A stretch of 64,000 bases of DNA from Prado023 sp963747335 (GTDB lineage Bacteria > Actinomycetota > Actinomycetes > S36-B12 > CAIYMF01): positions 620,001-684,000 of the forward strand of contig CAVVEV010000012.1 of assembly GCA_963747335.1 (NCBI GenBank). The letters run 5' to 3'. The translations under genes were made by a program, and so were the position numbers. The notes below the pieces were generated by a model that was not told the origin of the DNA, did not search any database, and saw nothing but the letters and a program-made list of their open reading frames with translations. Shown here one piece after another: positions 54,535 to 64,000 of the stretch (positions within the stretch are counted from its first letter, which is position 1; every line of letters starts with the position of its first letter).

Positions 54535-55441
54535 GTGCGACGGGACTTGCGACTCAAGTTGAAGAGCCTCCTCCAACCGGGGATCGACACGATGGGCTAC
54601 ACGGCAGCCTCATACGTCGAACTCAAGTCACAGGCGAATGACCTAGCCAGCACGCTGATCAGGTTCGACAAGCCACCTACGACTGCTGCGGACGAGCGGC
54701 TTCTGGACGCGGTGCGCCTTCTGCAGCCGATCGCCGTCGATCACACCCGCCTGACCAGGGTCGGAGGCGAGGGCGACGGGGGCTACGTGATGCTCGCGGG
54801 CGCTCCCAGCTTCAGTGGCGGTCTCCATCGGGGTCGGTCCTGACGTCTCGTGGGATTCGGCGGTCGCTTGCCCAAGGAACCCCGGTGCACATGTTCGACC
54901 ACACAGTGCGCCGGCTGCCCGGCGTCGTGCCGGGTGGGACATTCCATCGAATGGGCGTCGGTCCAGTCGACGAGGGCCCGCTCAGGACGCTGTCCTCGAT
55001 CATGGAGATCTCTGGGGTGACCCAGGGATTGCCGGCCTATCTGAAGATGGACGTTGAAGGGGCGGAGTGGTCGTCGCTTGGCCGCGTGTCGGCCCGGTCT
55101 GCTCGGCGCGTTCGATCAGATCGTCATGGAACTGCACGACCTGGATCGGCTCCTTGATGTGGACTCGGGGTCCGAGGTCCTCGCCGCACTTCGGTCCGCT
55201 CGCGGACGAGCATCTGCCGATCCACATCCACGCGAACAACTACGCACGAGTTGTTCGTTTCGGCACCTACTGGTTCCCAAAGGCGGTCGAGGTCTCGTGG
55301 GTGCATCGGCGCCACCTGACCTCGGCTGAGCCCGCGGACTCGCTGGCCAAGCACCTCGACAGGCCCTGCGACCCGCGGGTGACGGATATCGATCTCTCAG
55401 CCATCACCCGAATCGCCACACTGCCGGATCCCACGTCCTAG
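54535..55441 (+). CDS. FkbM/METTL24-like methyltransferase, four frameshifts in the sequence
   Basis: About 300 residues when joined. In order: LTRVGGEGDGGYVML (SAM loop); SIGVGPDVSWDSAVA (second frame); MFDHTVRRLPGVVPGG, FHRMGVGP and LPAYLKMDVEGAEWSSL (third); AFDQIVMELHDLDRLL (fourth); and HIHANNYARVVRFGTYWFP with a C-terminal tail (fifth, stop 55441). Breaks lie near 54815, 54880, 55078 and 55190, each adding one base. It is a sugar O-methyltransferase candidate that may cap or decorate the glycan. The start is uncertain; GTG 54535 is used. It converges with rfbD, overlapping 4 bases. Confidence 0.72.
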
Positions 55442-56308
55442 TCCCTGATCAAGGGCAGCGCCTCGGCTAGGGCCTCGTGCCAGTCACGGATCGGGGTGAT
55501 GGCGTAGTTCCGCCCAGCGCTCATGCCCCAGGACGCTGTACGCCGGCCGGGGGGCCGGGCGGGGGAAGGCGTCGGTCGTCGTGGGGTGGACCCGCTGCGG
55601 GTCGGCTCCGATCAGGCGGTAGATCTCGCGGGTGAAGCCGAACCAGGTCGTCTCGCCCGGATGAGGTCCCGTGGTAGATCCCAGCAGGGGCGTCCGCGTC
55701 CATCAGCATCACGATCTGGCGGGCGAGGTCCCGACTCCACGTCGGCTGTCCGCGCTGGTCGTCCACCACCGAGATCTCGGGCTTCGCCGCCTCCAGGGCG
55801 AGCATGGTCTTGACGAAGTTGGCGCCATGGACTCCGTAGAGCCACGCCGTTCGCACGACGAATCCGCGCTCCGGAAGCGCTGCGCGGACGCGACCTCGCC
55901 GGCCAGCTTCGTGCGACCGTAGGCCGAGCGCGGCGCCGGGGGCGCGTCCTCCGCGTACGGAGCACTCGCGTCGCCGGCGAAGACGTAGTCCGTGCTGATG
56001 TGCACCAGACGGATGCCGGGACGATCGCGCGATCGCCGTCGGCCAGGACACGCGGCCCCTCACCGTTGACCAGCAGGGCGACGTCCTCGTGCTCCTCGGC
56101 CGCGTCGACGGCCGTGTAGGCCGCGGCGTTGACCACGACGTCCGGGCGGACCGAGATCGAGGGCCGCCGGCCACCGAAGCCGGCGGACGTGATGTCGATC
56201 TCGGGAAGGTCCATGCCGACGACCTCGTGGCCGTCCTCAGCGATGACCTCCATGAGGTCGTGGCCGAGCATCCCGTTGCGCCCCGACGACGAGCCAGCGC
56301 GCGGGCAC
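55438..56308 (-). CDS. rfbD: dTDP-4-dehydrorhamnose reductase, several frameshifts
   Basis: About 290 residues if repaired. Final step to dTDP-L-rhamnose. Recognisable pieces: MPARWLVVGA then NGMLGHDLMEVIAEDG (Rossmann loop), VVVNAAAYTAVDAAEE, HISTDYVFAGDASAPY, SAYGRTKLAGE (YxxxK catalytic pair), FVVRTAWLYGVHGANFVKTM, VVDDQRGQPTW and PAYSVLGHERW, with the end IRDWHEALAEALPLIRD before TAG 55438. At least five one-base breaks (for example a missing G after VPG near 56015). GTG 56308 is the likely start, 13 bases after the rfbB stop. Confidence 0.85.
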
Positions 56309-56320
56309 GGCTGCGTCCGC

Positions 56321-57309
56321 TCACAGGGCGGGCTTCGCTTCCTTCAACGGGCGCCACCAGGCCTCGTTGGCCTTGTACCACTCGACGGTGTCCGCCAGGC
56401 CCTGCTCGAACGGCACCTCTGGGGCGTAGCCGAGCTCGTCGGCGATCTTGGTGATGTCCACCGAGTAGCGCAGGTCGTGGCCCTTGCGGTCCTCGACCCG
56501 GCGGACCATCTCCCAGCCGACTCCCATCGCGGCGAGCAGCCGCTCGGTGAGCTCGACGTTGGTCAGCTCGGTGCCGCCGCCGATGTTGTACGTCTCGCCC
56601 GCTCGGCCCTTGGCCAGCACGAGGTTGATGCCCGCGACAGTGGTCGTCGACGTGCAGCCAGTCGCGGACGTTGAGTCCCTCGCCGTAGAGCGGCACCTGC
56701 AGGCCGTCCATCAGGTTGGTCACGAACAGCGGGATGACCTTCTCCGGGAACTGGTGGGGCCCGTAGTTGTTCGAGCAGCGGGTGATGCAGACCTCCATGC
56801 CGAAGGTGCGGGCGTACGCACGGGCCAGGAGGTCCGAGCCGGCCTTGGAGGCGCTGTAGGGGGAGTTCGGCTCCAGCGGACGGGTCTCGTCCCACGAGCC
56901 CTCCGGGATCGAGCCGTAGACCTCGTCGGTGCTGACGTGCACGAACCGGCTCGACCCCGGCGTTGAGCGCGGCCTGGAGCAGGGTCTGGGTGCCCAGCAC
57001 GTTGGTGACGACGAAGTCCGAGGCGCCGGTGATCGAGCGGTCGACGTGCGACTCGGCGGCGAAGTGCACCACGGCGTCGTGGCCGGGCATGAGGTCGTTG
57101 ACCAGGTCGACGTCGCAGATGTCACCCTCGACGAAGCGGTAGCGCGGGGAGTCGGCGACCTCGGCCAGGTTCGTCAGCGTCCCGGCGTACGTGAGCTTGT
57201 CCAGGACGGTGACCTCGGCGCCGAGCGTCTCCGGGTAGGCGTCGGCGAGCTGGCGACGCACGTAGTTCGAGCCGATGAACCCGGCCGCGCCGGTGACAAG
57301 GATCTTCAC
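56321..57309 (-). CDS. rfbB: dTDP-glucose 4,6-dehydratase, two frameshifts in the sequence
   Basis: About 330 residues if repaired. Makes dTDP-4-keto-6-deoxyglucose. It has KILVTGAAGFIGSNYVRRQL, VLDKLTYAGTLTNLAEV, HFAAESHVDRSI, RFVHVSTDEVYGSIPEGSW, the YxxxK pair SPYSASKAGSDLLARAY, NNYGPHQFPEKVIPLF, YGEGLNVRDWLHVDDHC, and YNIGGGTELTNVELTERLL to the stop. Breaks near 56952 and 56635 both look like one-base insertions. GTG start 57309, divergent from rfbA with 109 bases between. Confidence 0.92.
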
Positions 57310-57418
57310 GGGTCTCCCCTGTTCTGGCCGCGCAGGTGCAGCGGCGGCCTCGATTGCCCGGCGAATGCTACCGGGACGTTGGACGGTCGCCCCTGCCGGC
57401 CCATGGGAGAATCCGCGC

Positions 57419-58318
57419 ATGAAGGGCATCGTGCTTGCAGGGGGAACCGGGTCGCGGCTGTGGCCGATCACGCGTGGCGTGAGCAAGCAGTTGCTGCCCG
57501 TCTACGACAAGCCGATGGTCCACTACCCGATCGCCACGCTCATGAACGCAGGGCTCCGCGAGATCCTGATCATCACGACCCCCGAGGACCAACCGGCGTT
57601 CGTCCGACTCCTCGGCGACGGGGCTGAGTTGGGCGTGCCGTTCTCCTACGTCGTCCAGGAGCGACCCGAGGGACTGGCGCAGGCCTTCCTGCTCGGGCGA
57701 GGACTTCCTCGCGGGCGACGCGGCGGCCCTGGTCCTCGGCGACAACATCTTCCACGGCCCCGGCCTCGGGCGGAAGCTGCGGACGCTCCACGACATCGAC
57801 GGCGGGCACGTGTTCGCCTACCGAGTGGCCAACCCCAGCGAGTACGGAGTGGTCGAGTTCGATCAGAAGGGCGGGCCATCTCCCTCGAGGAGAAGCCCGC
57901 CGAGCCCCGATCCAACTACGCCGTGCCCGGCCTGTACTTCTACGGCCCGGACATCGTCGAGGTCGCGAAGGCGATCCGGCCCTCCGCACGCGGGGAGCTC
58001 GAGATCACCGCGGTCAACCAGCACTACCTGGAGCAGGGGCGCCTGACGGTCTCCGTCCTCGAGCGCGGGACAGCCTGGCTCGACACCGGCACCTTCCGAT
58101 CCCTGCACGATGCCTCGGAGTACGTCCGGGTCATGGAGGACCGCCAGGGCCTGAAGCTGGCCTGCCTCGAGGAGATCGCCTGGCGCAACGGCTGGATCGA
58201 CGACGACCAGCTGGCTGCTCTGGCCGAGCCCCTGCTCAAGAGCGGGTACGGGCAGTATGTGAGTTCGCTCCTCAACGACTCGGACGGCGCGGCTTCGGTT
58301 GCTCGCGCCGACGCGTGA
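57419..58318 (+). CDS. rfbA: Glucose-1-phosphate thymidylyltransferase, two compensating frameshifts
   Basis: About 299 residues. First step of the pathway. MKGIVLAGGTGSRLWPITRG (activation/nucleotide loop), SKQLLPVYDKPMVHYPIATLM and IITTPEDQPAF. The frame breaks near 57705; a second frame gives AALVLGDNIFHGPGLGRKL and FAYRVANPSEYGVVEFD, and a one-base loss near 57875 returns to ISLEEKPAEPRSNYAVPGLYFY and WLDTGTFRSLHDAS. The pair leaves the rest in phase, ending YVSSLLNDSDGAAS. ATG 57419. Confidence 0.92.
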   Translation: MKGIVLAGGTGSRLWPITRGVSKQLLPVYDKPMVHYPIATLMNAGLREILIITTPEDQPAFVRLLGDGAELGVPFSYVVQERPEGLAQAFLLGRGLPRGRRGGPGPRRQHLPRPRPRAEAADAPRHRRRARVRLPSGQPQRVRSGRVRSEGRAISLEEKPAEPRSNYAVPGLYFYGPDIVEVAKAIRPSARGELEITAVNQHYLEQGRLTVSVLERGTAWLDTGTFRSLHDASEYVRVMEDRQGLKLACLEEIAWRNGWIDDDQLAALAEPLLKSGYGQYVSSLLNDSDGAASVARADA

Positions 58319-58322
58319 TCCC

Positions 58323-59266
58323 ATGGCCCTTGAGACCCCTGTCCTTCTCGTCGGATTCAACCGACCCGATGACATGGCCGACCTGATCAACCATCTGCGT
58401 CCTCACTCGCCCATCTCGGCTCTACTATGGCTGTCGATGGGCCCCGGCAGCACGTCCCGGGAGAGGCCGAGCGAGTTGCCCAGACGCAGGACACTCAGCG
58501 TTGGTGGACTGGGACTGCGAGGTCCACACGCTCTTCCGGGAGGAGAACCTCGGATGCGGCCGTGGGGTGTCCGGTGCGATCTCATGGTTCTTCGAGCACG
58601 AGGAAGCCGGGATCATCCTTGAGGACGACATCAGACCCGAAGCGTCGTTCTTCCCCTTCGTGACCGAGCTGCTGCACCGGTACGCAGACGACCCTCGGGT
58701 CTGGGCCGTGTCCGGCTGCAACTTCGTCCCGCCCGAGTACCACGACAGGCAACGCGAGCTACAGGTTCTCGACCGTGCCGCACATCTGGGGGTGGGCAAC
58801 GTGGCGACGGACCTGGGAGAAGTACCGGTGGGACATCCCCGACTGGAGTCGCGATCTGCCCCCACGGGCACTCTGGAAGGCTGTTGACCGCTCACCCTCC
58901 ACTTACCTCTACTGGGCCGGGATGTTCAGCCTGATGGCCAAGCACAAGGTGGATACCTGGGACTTCCAACTCGTTGCTGCTGCCATGGCCAACGGAGGCC
59001 TGACTGCGACGGCAAACACCAACCTCAGCGAGAACGTGGGCTTCAGCGGCGACAGCACCCATACCGCGATCCGACCCTCCTACGTCCGGGACGTGGGACA
59101 GCTGGAATTCCCCCTTTCGCATCCTGCCGAAGTTGCCGCCGACGCACTGGCTGACTCGTGGACCCGGCGGCATGTGCTGGAGGCCACTGCCTCGGGCATG
59201 CTCCGTCAGGGTATGCGCTTCGCTCGCAGGACCGTGGACGCCCGCGTCCCAGTGCTTCGCGGGTGA
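58323..59266 (+). CDS. GT-A-fold glycosyltransferase (HlpA-like family), three frameshifts
   Basis: About 310 residues. Start ATG 58323, five bases after rfbA. Frames joined: LETPVLLVGFNRPDDMADLI; then LFREENLGCGRGVSGAISWF and EAGIILEDDIRPEASFFPFV (EDD metal motif), with DDPRVWAVSGCNFVPPEY; then PHIWGWATWRRTWEKYRWDI and YWAGMFSLMAKHKVDTWDFQL to the stop. Breaks near 58425, 58500 and 58775. This family carries out nucleotide-sugar transfer in capsule loci. The acceptor is unknown. The stop overlaps the flippase start as GTGA. Confidence 0.8.
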
Positions 59267-60507
59267 CCCGCTTCCGCGCCCCACGGGGTCCCGCCAAGAT
59301 CGCATTCGGATCGGGCGTGCTCGCCCTCAGCCAACTGGTCGTCGTGGCTATCGCGGGCCGAACCGCATCCGTCGAGGCGTTGGGCCAGTACCTCACCTGG
59401 TTCATGGCAGCGAACCTTGCCGGGCTTCTGTTCACGGTACTGGAGAGCCTGGTCCCTCAATCCCTGCTGGTCCAAGCGGATGGGGCGGCGCGGCGCCTGG
59501 CCCTGGCCCGGTGGAGCCAGGGGACGGCCACTGGCGCTGTTGCCCGTCTCCCTGCTGGTCATCCTGGGCGACTTCGTGGCGCCGGGTGTCCTCGATGGCA
59601 GTCAGGCCCTGCTTGTCCTGATGCTGACCTACACAGTCCTGTCTGCGGGCCAGAGTCTTATCCGCGGTCAGGCTACGGCGGCGCAGGATTTCGGCACCTT
59701 CCTCTATCTCATGTCCGCAGATGGTGTCGTCACGGGTGGCGGCCGCAGTAGCGGTAGGGCTCATTGCCCCCTCAGCCACGGCCTTTGCGGTCGCCACGTG
59801 CGTCGGGGCTGCCGTCGGCGTGCTCGTTGGCTGGGTGCGCACGCGATCGGCGTGGGGGGTCCGCCGCTCCCGCGAGTCCGTCACCACCGTCAGAGCCCTC
59901 GGCCAGACGGGGTGGTCCACCACAAGTGCGACCGTCCTCAACAACGGGCTGGTTCCTTGGCTCGCCTCACTGGGCACCGTGACCGCCGCGGCCATCGCCT
60001 CCTTCTCGACGGCCCAGACACTCAGCCGGGCTCCCATGATGGCCATCGCCGCTCTGTATGCCCCGCTGATCGCTCCGCTCGCGCAGCTTCTCGGGTTCCC
60101 GTGAGTGGGCTCAGTACTCGTCACTCCTTCGGAAGGCGATGGGCGCTGCAGCAGCTCGCCGGCCTCCTATTCGCGCTCCTGCTCACCCTCGCCGGGAACC
60201 AACTGATCAACCTCTTCCTAGGTGTGGACATCTCCACCACCCCCCGCCTGGTCTTCGCGCTTCTGGGGGTCTCGACATTGGGGCTCCTGGTGACCGCCCC
60301 GGCTCAGGCCGCGCTGACGGCTCGCGGTAAGTGGTCGGCAATCGCGTGGAGTTGGGCCGGCGCCATGCCTCTGCCTGGGTCTGGCACTGGTGATCCCGGC
60401 CAATCCAGTCTGGGTCGCTGCACTCGCGGCCGCCTCTGCCGGGGTTGCTGCAGCGGTCCTGGCTGGGCGAGCCGCGATTGTCCACGCCTCGCCCAGGCGA
60501 GAGGTGA
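59263..60507 (+). CDS. Polysaccharide flippase (Wzx/MATE-like), several frameshifts
   Basis: About 410 residues, multi-span membrane protein. Start GTG 59263 coupled to the preceding gene. Segments: IAFGSGVLALSQLVVVAIAG, LTWFMAANLAGLLFTVLESL, LLVILGDFVAPGVL, AAAVAVGLIAPSATAFAVATCVG, LNNGLVPWLASLGTVTAAAI, PMMAIAALYAPLIAPLAQLL, LQQLAGLLFALLLTLAGNQLI, LLGVSTLGLLVTAP and VIPANPVWVAALAAASAG. Breaks near 59525, 59735, 60100 and 60375. The end is taken at TGA 60507, in the frame needed after one more indel; otherwise the frame runs to 60596. Exports lipid-linked repeat units. Confidence 0.72.
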
Positions 60508-60508
60508 G

Positions 60509-61458
60509 TCAGCCTCCGCCGAGGCTCGTTGCGGAAGTAGTCGATCGTGGGCCTGAGGCCATCGGACAGCGCCGTGGTCGGCTGCCAGCCAAGTAGCTCG
60601 TTGGCCCGGGTGATGTCGGGCTTACGACGGCGCGGATCATCCGACGGAAGGGGGCGGAACGCAATGTTCGAATCGGAGCCAGTGAGCGTCAGCACCTCCC
60701 GGGCCAGCTCGAGCATGGTGAACTCGCCTGGGTTCCCCACGTTGACCGGGCCCGACACCTCCGCGGGGGTGGCCATCATGCGCAACAGGACCTCGACGGT
60801 GTCATCCACGTAGCAGAAGGACCTCGTCTGCTCCCCTGATCCGAAGATGGTGATCTCCTCGCCCCTGAGAGCCTGGACGATGAAGTTGCTCACGACTCGG
60901 CCGTCATCCAGCGCCATTCTCGGGCCGTAGGTGTTGAACAGCCTTACGACCTTGGCGTCCATGCCGTGCTGCCTGCGGTAGTCGAAGAAGAGGGTCTCGG
61001 CGCACCGCTTCCCCTCGTCGTAGCAGGAGCGGATCCCGATCGGATTCACGTTGCCCAATAGGTCTCTACCTGGGGATGGATCTCGGGATCACCGTACACC
61101 TCCGATGTGGACGTGAGGAGGATCTTGGCGTTGGTCCGCTTCGCCAGCCCGAGCATGTTGATGGACCCATGGACTGAGGTCTTCGTGGTCTGGACTGGAT
61201 CGCGCTGGTAGTGGACCGGCGACGCGGGACAGGCCGAAGCTGTAGATCTCGTCGACCTCCACGTAGAGCGGGAAGGTCACATCGTGGCGCTGGAAGTCGA
61301 ACATCGGATGCTTCCAGCAGGTGGGCGATGTTGCGCTTGCGGGAGGAGTAGAGGTTGTCGACGCAGAGGACCTCGTTGCCGTCGTCGAGAAGCCGAGCAC
61401 ACAAGTGGGAGCCGATGAAGCCAGCCCCACCCGTCACGAGAACCCTCTTGCCGGACAT
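60509..61458 (-). CDS. UDP-glucuronate decarboxylase (UDP-xylose synthase), several frameshifts
   Basis: About 315 residues. SDR enzyme: KRVLVTGGAGFIGSHLCARLL, EVLCVDNLYSSRKRNIAHLL, MFDFQRHDVTFPLYVEVDEIY, HYQRDPVQTTKTSVHG-type text, LLTSTSEVYGDPEIHPQ, the YxxxK pair RSCYDEGKRCAETLFFDYRR, VRLFNTYGPRM, FIVQALRGEEITIFGSGEQT and DITRANELLGWQP. The combination of YDEGKR and NTYGPRM is typical of UXS, and UGD next door supplies UDP-glucuronate. Breaks near 61310, 61215, 61090 and 61060. ATG 61458; TGA at 60509 is reached after one indel. Confidence 0.85.
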
Positions 61459-61582
61459 GAGCCCACGCTCCCCTCACCAGATCCGACACGCTTGTGGCGC
61501 ATCCTCGGCGAGGCCGGGTCCGCCCCATGGGCTCCGGCATCCCGGGCTCCCAGTCTGGGGGATGGCTCATAGACTCGCCCGC

Positions 61583-62942
61583 ATGCCCGATCCTGCTCTC
61601 GCTCGCATGACTGTCATCGGAACCGGATACCTCGGCGCCACCCATGCTGCCGCGATGGCGGAAGCGGGCTTCGAGGTGCTCGGGCGTCGACGTCGACGAG
61701 AGCAAGGTCGATTCGCTCGGCGCGGGGTCGTGCCGTTCTACGAGCCGGGACTTCAGGAGTTACTCGGTCGTCACATGTCCGAGGGCCGGCTGCGCTTCAC
61801 CACCGACTACGAGGAGGCAGCTGAGTTCGGGGATGTCCACTTCCTGGGTGTCGGAACTCCGGAGAGCCCTCACAACTTCTCCGCCGACCTACGGTACGTG
61901 CACGGAGCGATCGACACGCTGGCTCCGCTGCTGACGCGTCCCGCAACCGTCGTCGGCAAGTCGACTGTTCCGGTGGGGACGGCCGGTCATGTGGCCCAAC
62001 GGCTTCGGTAATTGTCCCCGGCCGGAGAAGCGGTGACGCTCGTCTGGAACCCGGAGTTCCTCCGCGAGGGCTACGCAGTCGAGGACACACTCCGGCCCGA
62101 CAGGATCGTGATCGGTGTTGAGAGCTCTCGAACTCGGATGGTGACTGCCACCCGAGGTGAGACTGTGCATGCGCGAGGTCTACTCCTCGATGATCGATGC
62201 AGGCTCTCCCTTCCTCGTGACGGATTTCGCTACGGCGGAAATGGTGAAGGTAGCCGCGAACTCCTTCCTAGCAACGAAGATCTCCTTCATCAACGCGATG
62301 GCCGAGATCTGCGAGGCGACCGGGAGCCGATGTGGCCAAACTGGCCGAGGCTATCGGGTACGACGACCGCATCGGAGCCAAGTTCCTCCGTGCCGGGATC
62401 GGGTTCGGTGGGGGCTGCCTGCCGAAGGACATCGGGGCGTTCATGGCGCGCGCCGGGGAGTTGGGGCTAGCGACAGCGTTGCCTTCCTCCGCGATGTGGA
62501 TGCCATCAACCTGAGGCGCCGAAAGGACACCGTGGCGATCGCGCGCGACATGGTGGGCGGTCGCTTCGTCGGAAGCCGGATCGCTGTGCTCGGCGCGGCG
62601 TTCAAGCCCGAAACGACGACGTACGAGACTCCCCCGCCCTAGACATCGCGGCGGCGATCTACACCGAGGGTGGGGACGTCGTGGTCCACGATCCGAAGGG
62701 AATCCCCAACGCCCAGAAGGTCTCCCGAACTCGGCTACGCGCAGACAGCCGAGGAGGCACTGCAGGGGGCCGACCTTGTCCTGCTACTCACCGAATGGAC
62801 TGAGTACCGGGAGTTGGACCCCGTTCGCGCCGGTTCACTTGTGGTCAAGCAGCAGGTGCTGGACGGACGAAACGCCTTGGACGTAGCCCGGTGGCGGGAG
62901 GCTGGGTGGACGTACCGAGGGCTGGGTCGGCCAAACGCTTGA
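61583..62942 (+). CDS. UDP-glucose 6-dehydrogenase, about eight frameshifts
   Basis: About 450 residues. Oxidises UDP-glucose to UDP-glucuronate with two NAD+. Pieces in order: MTVIGTGYLGATHAAAMAEAG, VDVDESKVDSL, VPFYEPGLQELL, VHFLGVGTPESPHNFSADL, VVGKSTVPVGTAGHVA, VWNPEFLREGYAVEDTLRPD, FATAEMVKVAANSFLATKIS, the active-site GIGFGGGCLPKD (Cys nucleophile) and AVLGAAFKPET, ending DGRNALDVARWREAGWTYRG. Breaks near 61683, 61725, 62009, 62150, 62325, 62475, 62635 and 62725. ATG 61583 or 61607. Supplies the decarboxylase beside it. Confidence 0.88.
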
Positions 62943-62972
62943 ATCCAGGCGTGGTTCTGTAAGGTTCCCCAG

Positions 62973-64000
62973 GTGCGCGTGGCCTTCGATGAGCAGATCT
63001 TCCTACTGCAGCAGCAGGGTGGGGTGTCCCGGTACTTCGTCGAACTACTGCGGCACCTGCCGGAGGTGGAGCCCCCTGTCGAGGTGGAGACGCCCTTTCG
63101 CAGCGTCGTCAACCGGCATGCCCTCGAGGCCGCCGGAGGCACTCGCTTCTCGCGCGCTCGTGGCCCGCTCCAGCCATACCCGCATCTCGCGGCAGCAGCG
63201 TTGCGACCCCGTCGGCGAGAGGGGGTCGACCTGATCCACCACACCTTCTACCACCCCCGTTTCCTGCGCGACTACCCCGGCACCCCGAAGGTCGTGACGA
63301 TCTACGACATGATCCCTGAGGTGATGGGCACACGAGGCCGGTTCGGCAACCCGCACATGGCTAAACGCGAGTACGTCGCCGGCGGCTGATCTCGTGCTGT
63401 TCATCTCCTCAGAGCGCACAGGATGACCTGATCAGCGCCTACGGCAGGCCTTCTGCGCCCTGCGTGATCACGCACCTGGGAGTCGACAGCCGCTTCCTTG
63501 AGGGCGGACCCGCACCGGTGGGCTTCCCCGGCGAGTACGTCCTCTTCGTCGGCAATCGGGCCGGCTACAAGGACTTCACAGCAGTGCTGCACGGCTTCCT
63601 CCACGCACGCCGAAGGAGCTCGAGCGGGTCGCACCTGGTCTGTGTCGGCGGAGGGCCGCTCACGGCGGATGAACGGACACGGGCGTCAACGGCCGGCCTT
63701 GACGGGCAGGATCCATCAGTTCTCCTTGTCCGACGACCAGATGCCGGGGGCGTACGCCCACGCGGCCGCGTTCGTGTTCCCCTCACGCTACGAGGGATTC
63801 GGCCTGCCGGCGCTCGAAGCCATGGCCGCAGGCACTCCCGCCGTGCTGGCCCGCACGTCGTCCCTGCCCGAGGTGGGCGGAGATGCGGCGACCTACTTCA
63901 CTCCCGGTGATCACGAAGAGCTTGCATCGACTCTCGTGGGCCTCCTCGGGGACGAGTCCCGTCGTGCTGACCTGATCGGTCTCGGGAGGGAGCGCGCCCG
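62973..64000 (+). CDS. Family 4 glycosyltransferase (frameshifted, runs off the window)
   Basis: At least 340 residues, C-terminus outside the window. Start GTG 62973. First frame: VAFDEQIFLLQQQGGVSRYF, LIHHTFYHPRFLRDYPGTP and VVTIYDMIPEVMG. After a break near 63385 another frame gives CVITHLGVDSRFLEGGPA and YVLFVGNRAGYKDF. Further breaks near 63615 and 63690 lead to AYAHAAAFVFPSRYEGFGLP and ALEAMAAGTPAVLARTSSLP, the EX7E GT-B signature. It is a retaining transferase, probably acting on the locus glycan; the sugar is unknown. Confidence 0.82.

Overview
The window is very GC-rich DNA from an actinobacterium (Actinomycetota). The first half follows a block known from Mycobacterium tuberculosis (Rv3596c-Rv3628): clpC, lsr2, coaX, panC, DUF2520, DUF3180, folK-folB-folP-folE, ftsH, hpt, tilS, a zinc metalloprotease, dacB and ppa. 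No genus can be fixed; a Nocardioidaceae/Propionibacteriales-like or related lineage is a weak guess from gene content.

Layout. 1-1.3 kb: 5' end of clpC, then lsr2. 1.3-7 kb (+): ppc, a HAD hydrolase, a voltage-gated-type K+ channel and a secreted Met/Gly/His-rich protein, with an ArgA-like acetyltransferase on the other strand. This cargo stands where lysS lies in M. tuberculosis, and panD is absent between panC and nadB. 7-13 kb (-): a DUF2252 remnant, then coaX, nadC, nadB, panC and a DUF2520 protein (pantothenate/CoA and NAD synthesis). 13-17.9 kb: a DUF6188-like protein, a PH-domain (YdbT-type) pair, a standalone NuoD-like protein coupled to a 33-residue membrane peptide, and DUF3180. 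17.9-27.6 kb (-): a tightly overlapped folate/ftsH/hpt/tilS/protease/dacB series. 27.8-34.6 kb: penicillin acylase, ppa, a GAF-PAS-GGDEF-EAL protein and DUF2461. 34.8-44.5 kb: a HelD-type RNA polymerase-recycling ATPase, a GT2/DUF2304 pair, an AI-2E permease, alkyladenine DNA glycosylase, a secreted glycoside hydrolase with its glycosyltransferase, and a fasciclin lipoprotein. 44.7-52.3 kb: PPK2, P450, subtilase, acyl-CoA ligase, an SGNH-domain protein and a methyltransferase. tRNA-Thr(CGT) is at 52.5 kb. From 52.7 kb to the end is a surface-glycan locus: RgpF-like protein, rmlC/D/B/A (dTDP-L-rhamnose), an FkbM/METTL24-like methyltransferase, two glycosyltransferases, a flippase, UDP-glucose dehydrogenase and UDP-glucuronate decarboxylase (UDP-GlcA then UDP-xylose). 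Together these suggest a rhamnose- and xylose/uronate-containing envelope polysaccharide.

Sequence quality. About six single-base frameshifts interrupt otherwise intact genes before 53.8 kb (coaX, panC, hpt, three in penicillin acylase), against roughly thirty after it. Several can be repaired by removing or adding one base, some in homopolymers, so I read most as assembly errors and annotate these loci as genes. No CRISPR array, prophage or intact insertion sequence was seen. The most unusual structures are two copies, 18.7 kb apart, of an ~88-bp intergenic element built from two direct and one inverted unit; a 12 x 15-bp in-frame repeat inside tilS; the standalone NuoD plus micro-membrane protein; and an SGNH protein whose catalytic Ser is replaced by Thr.
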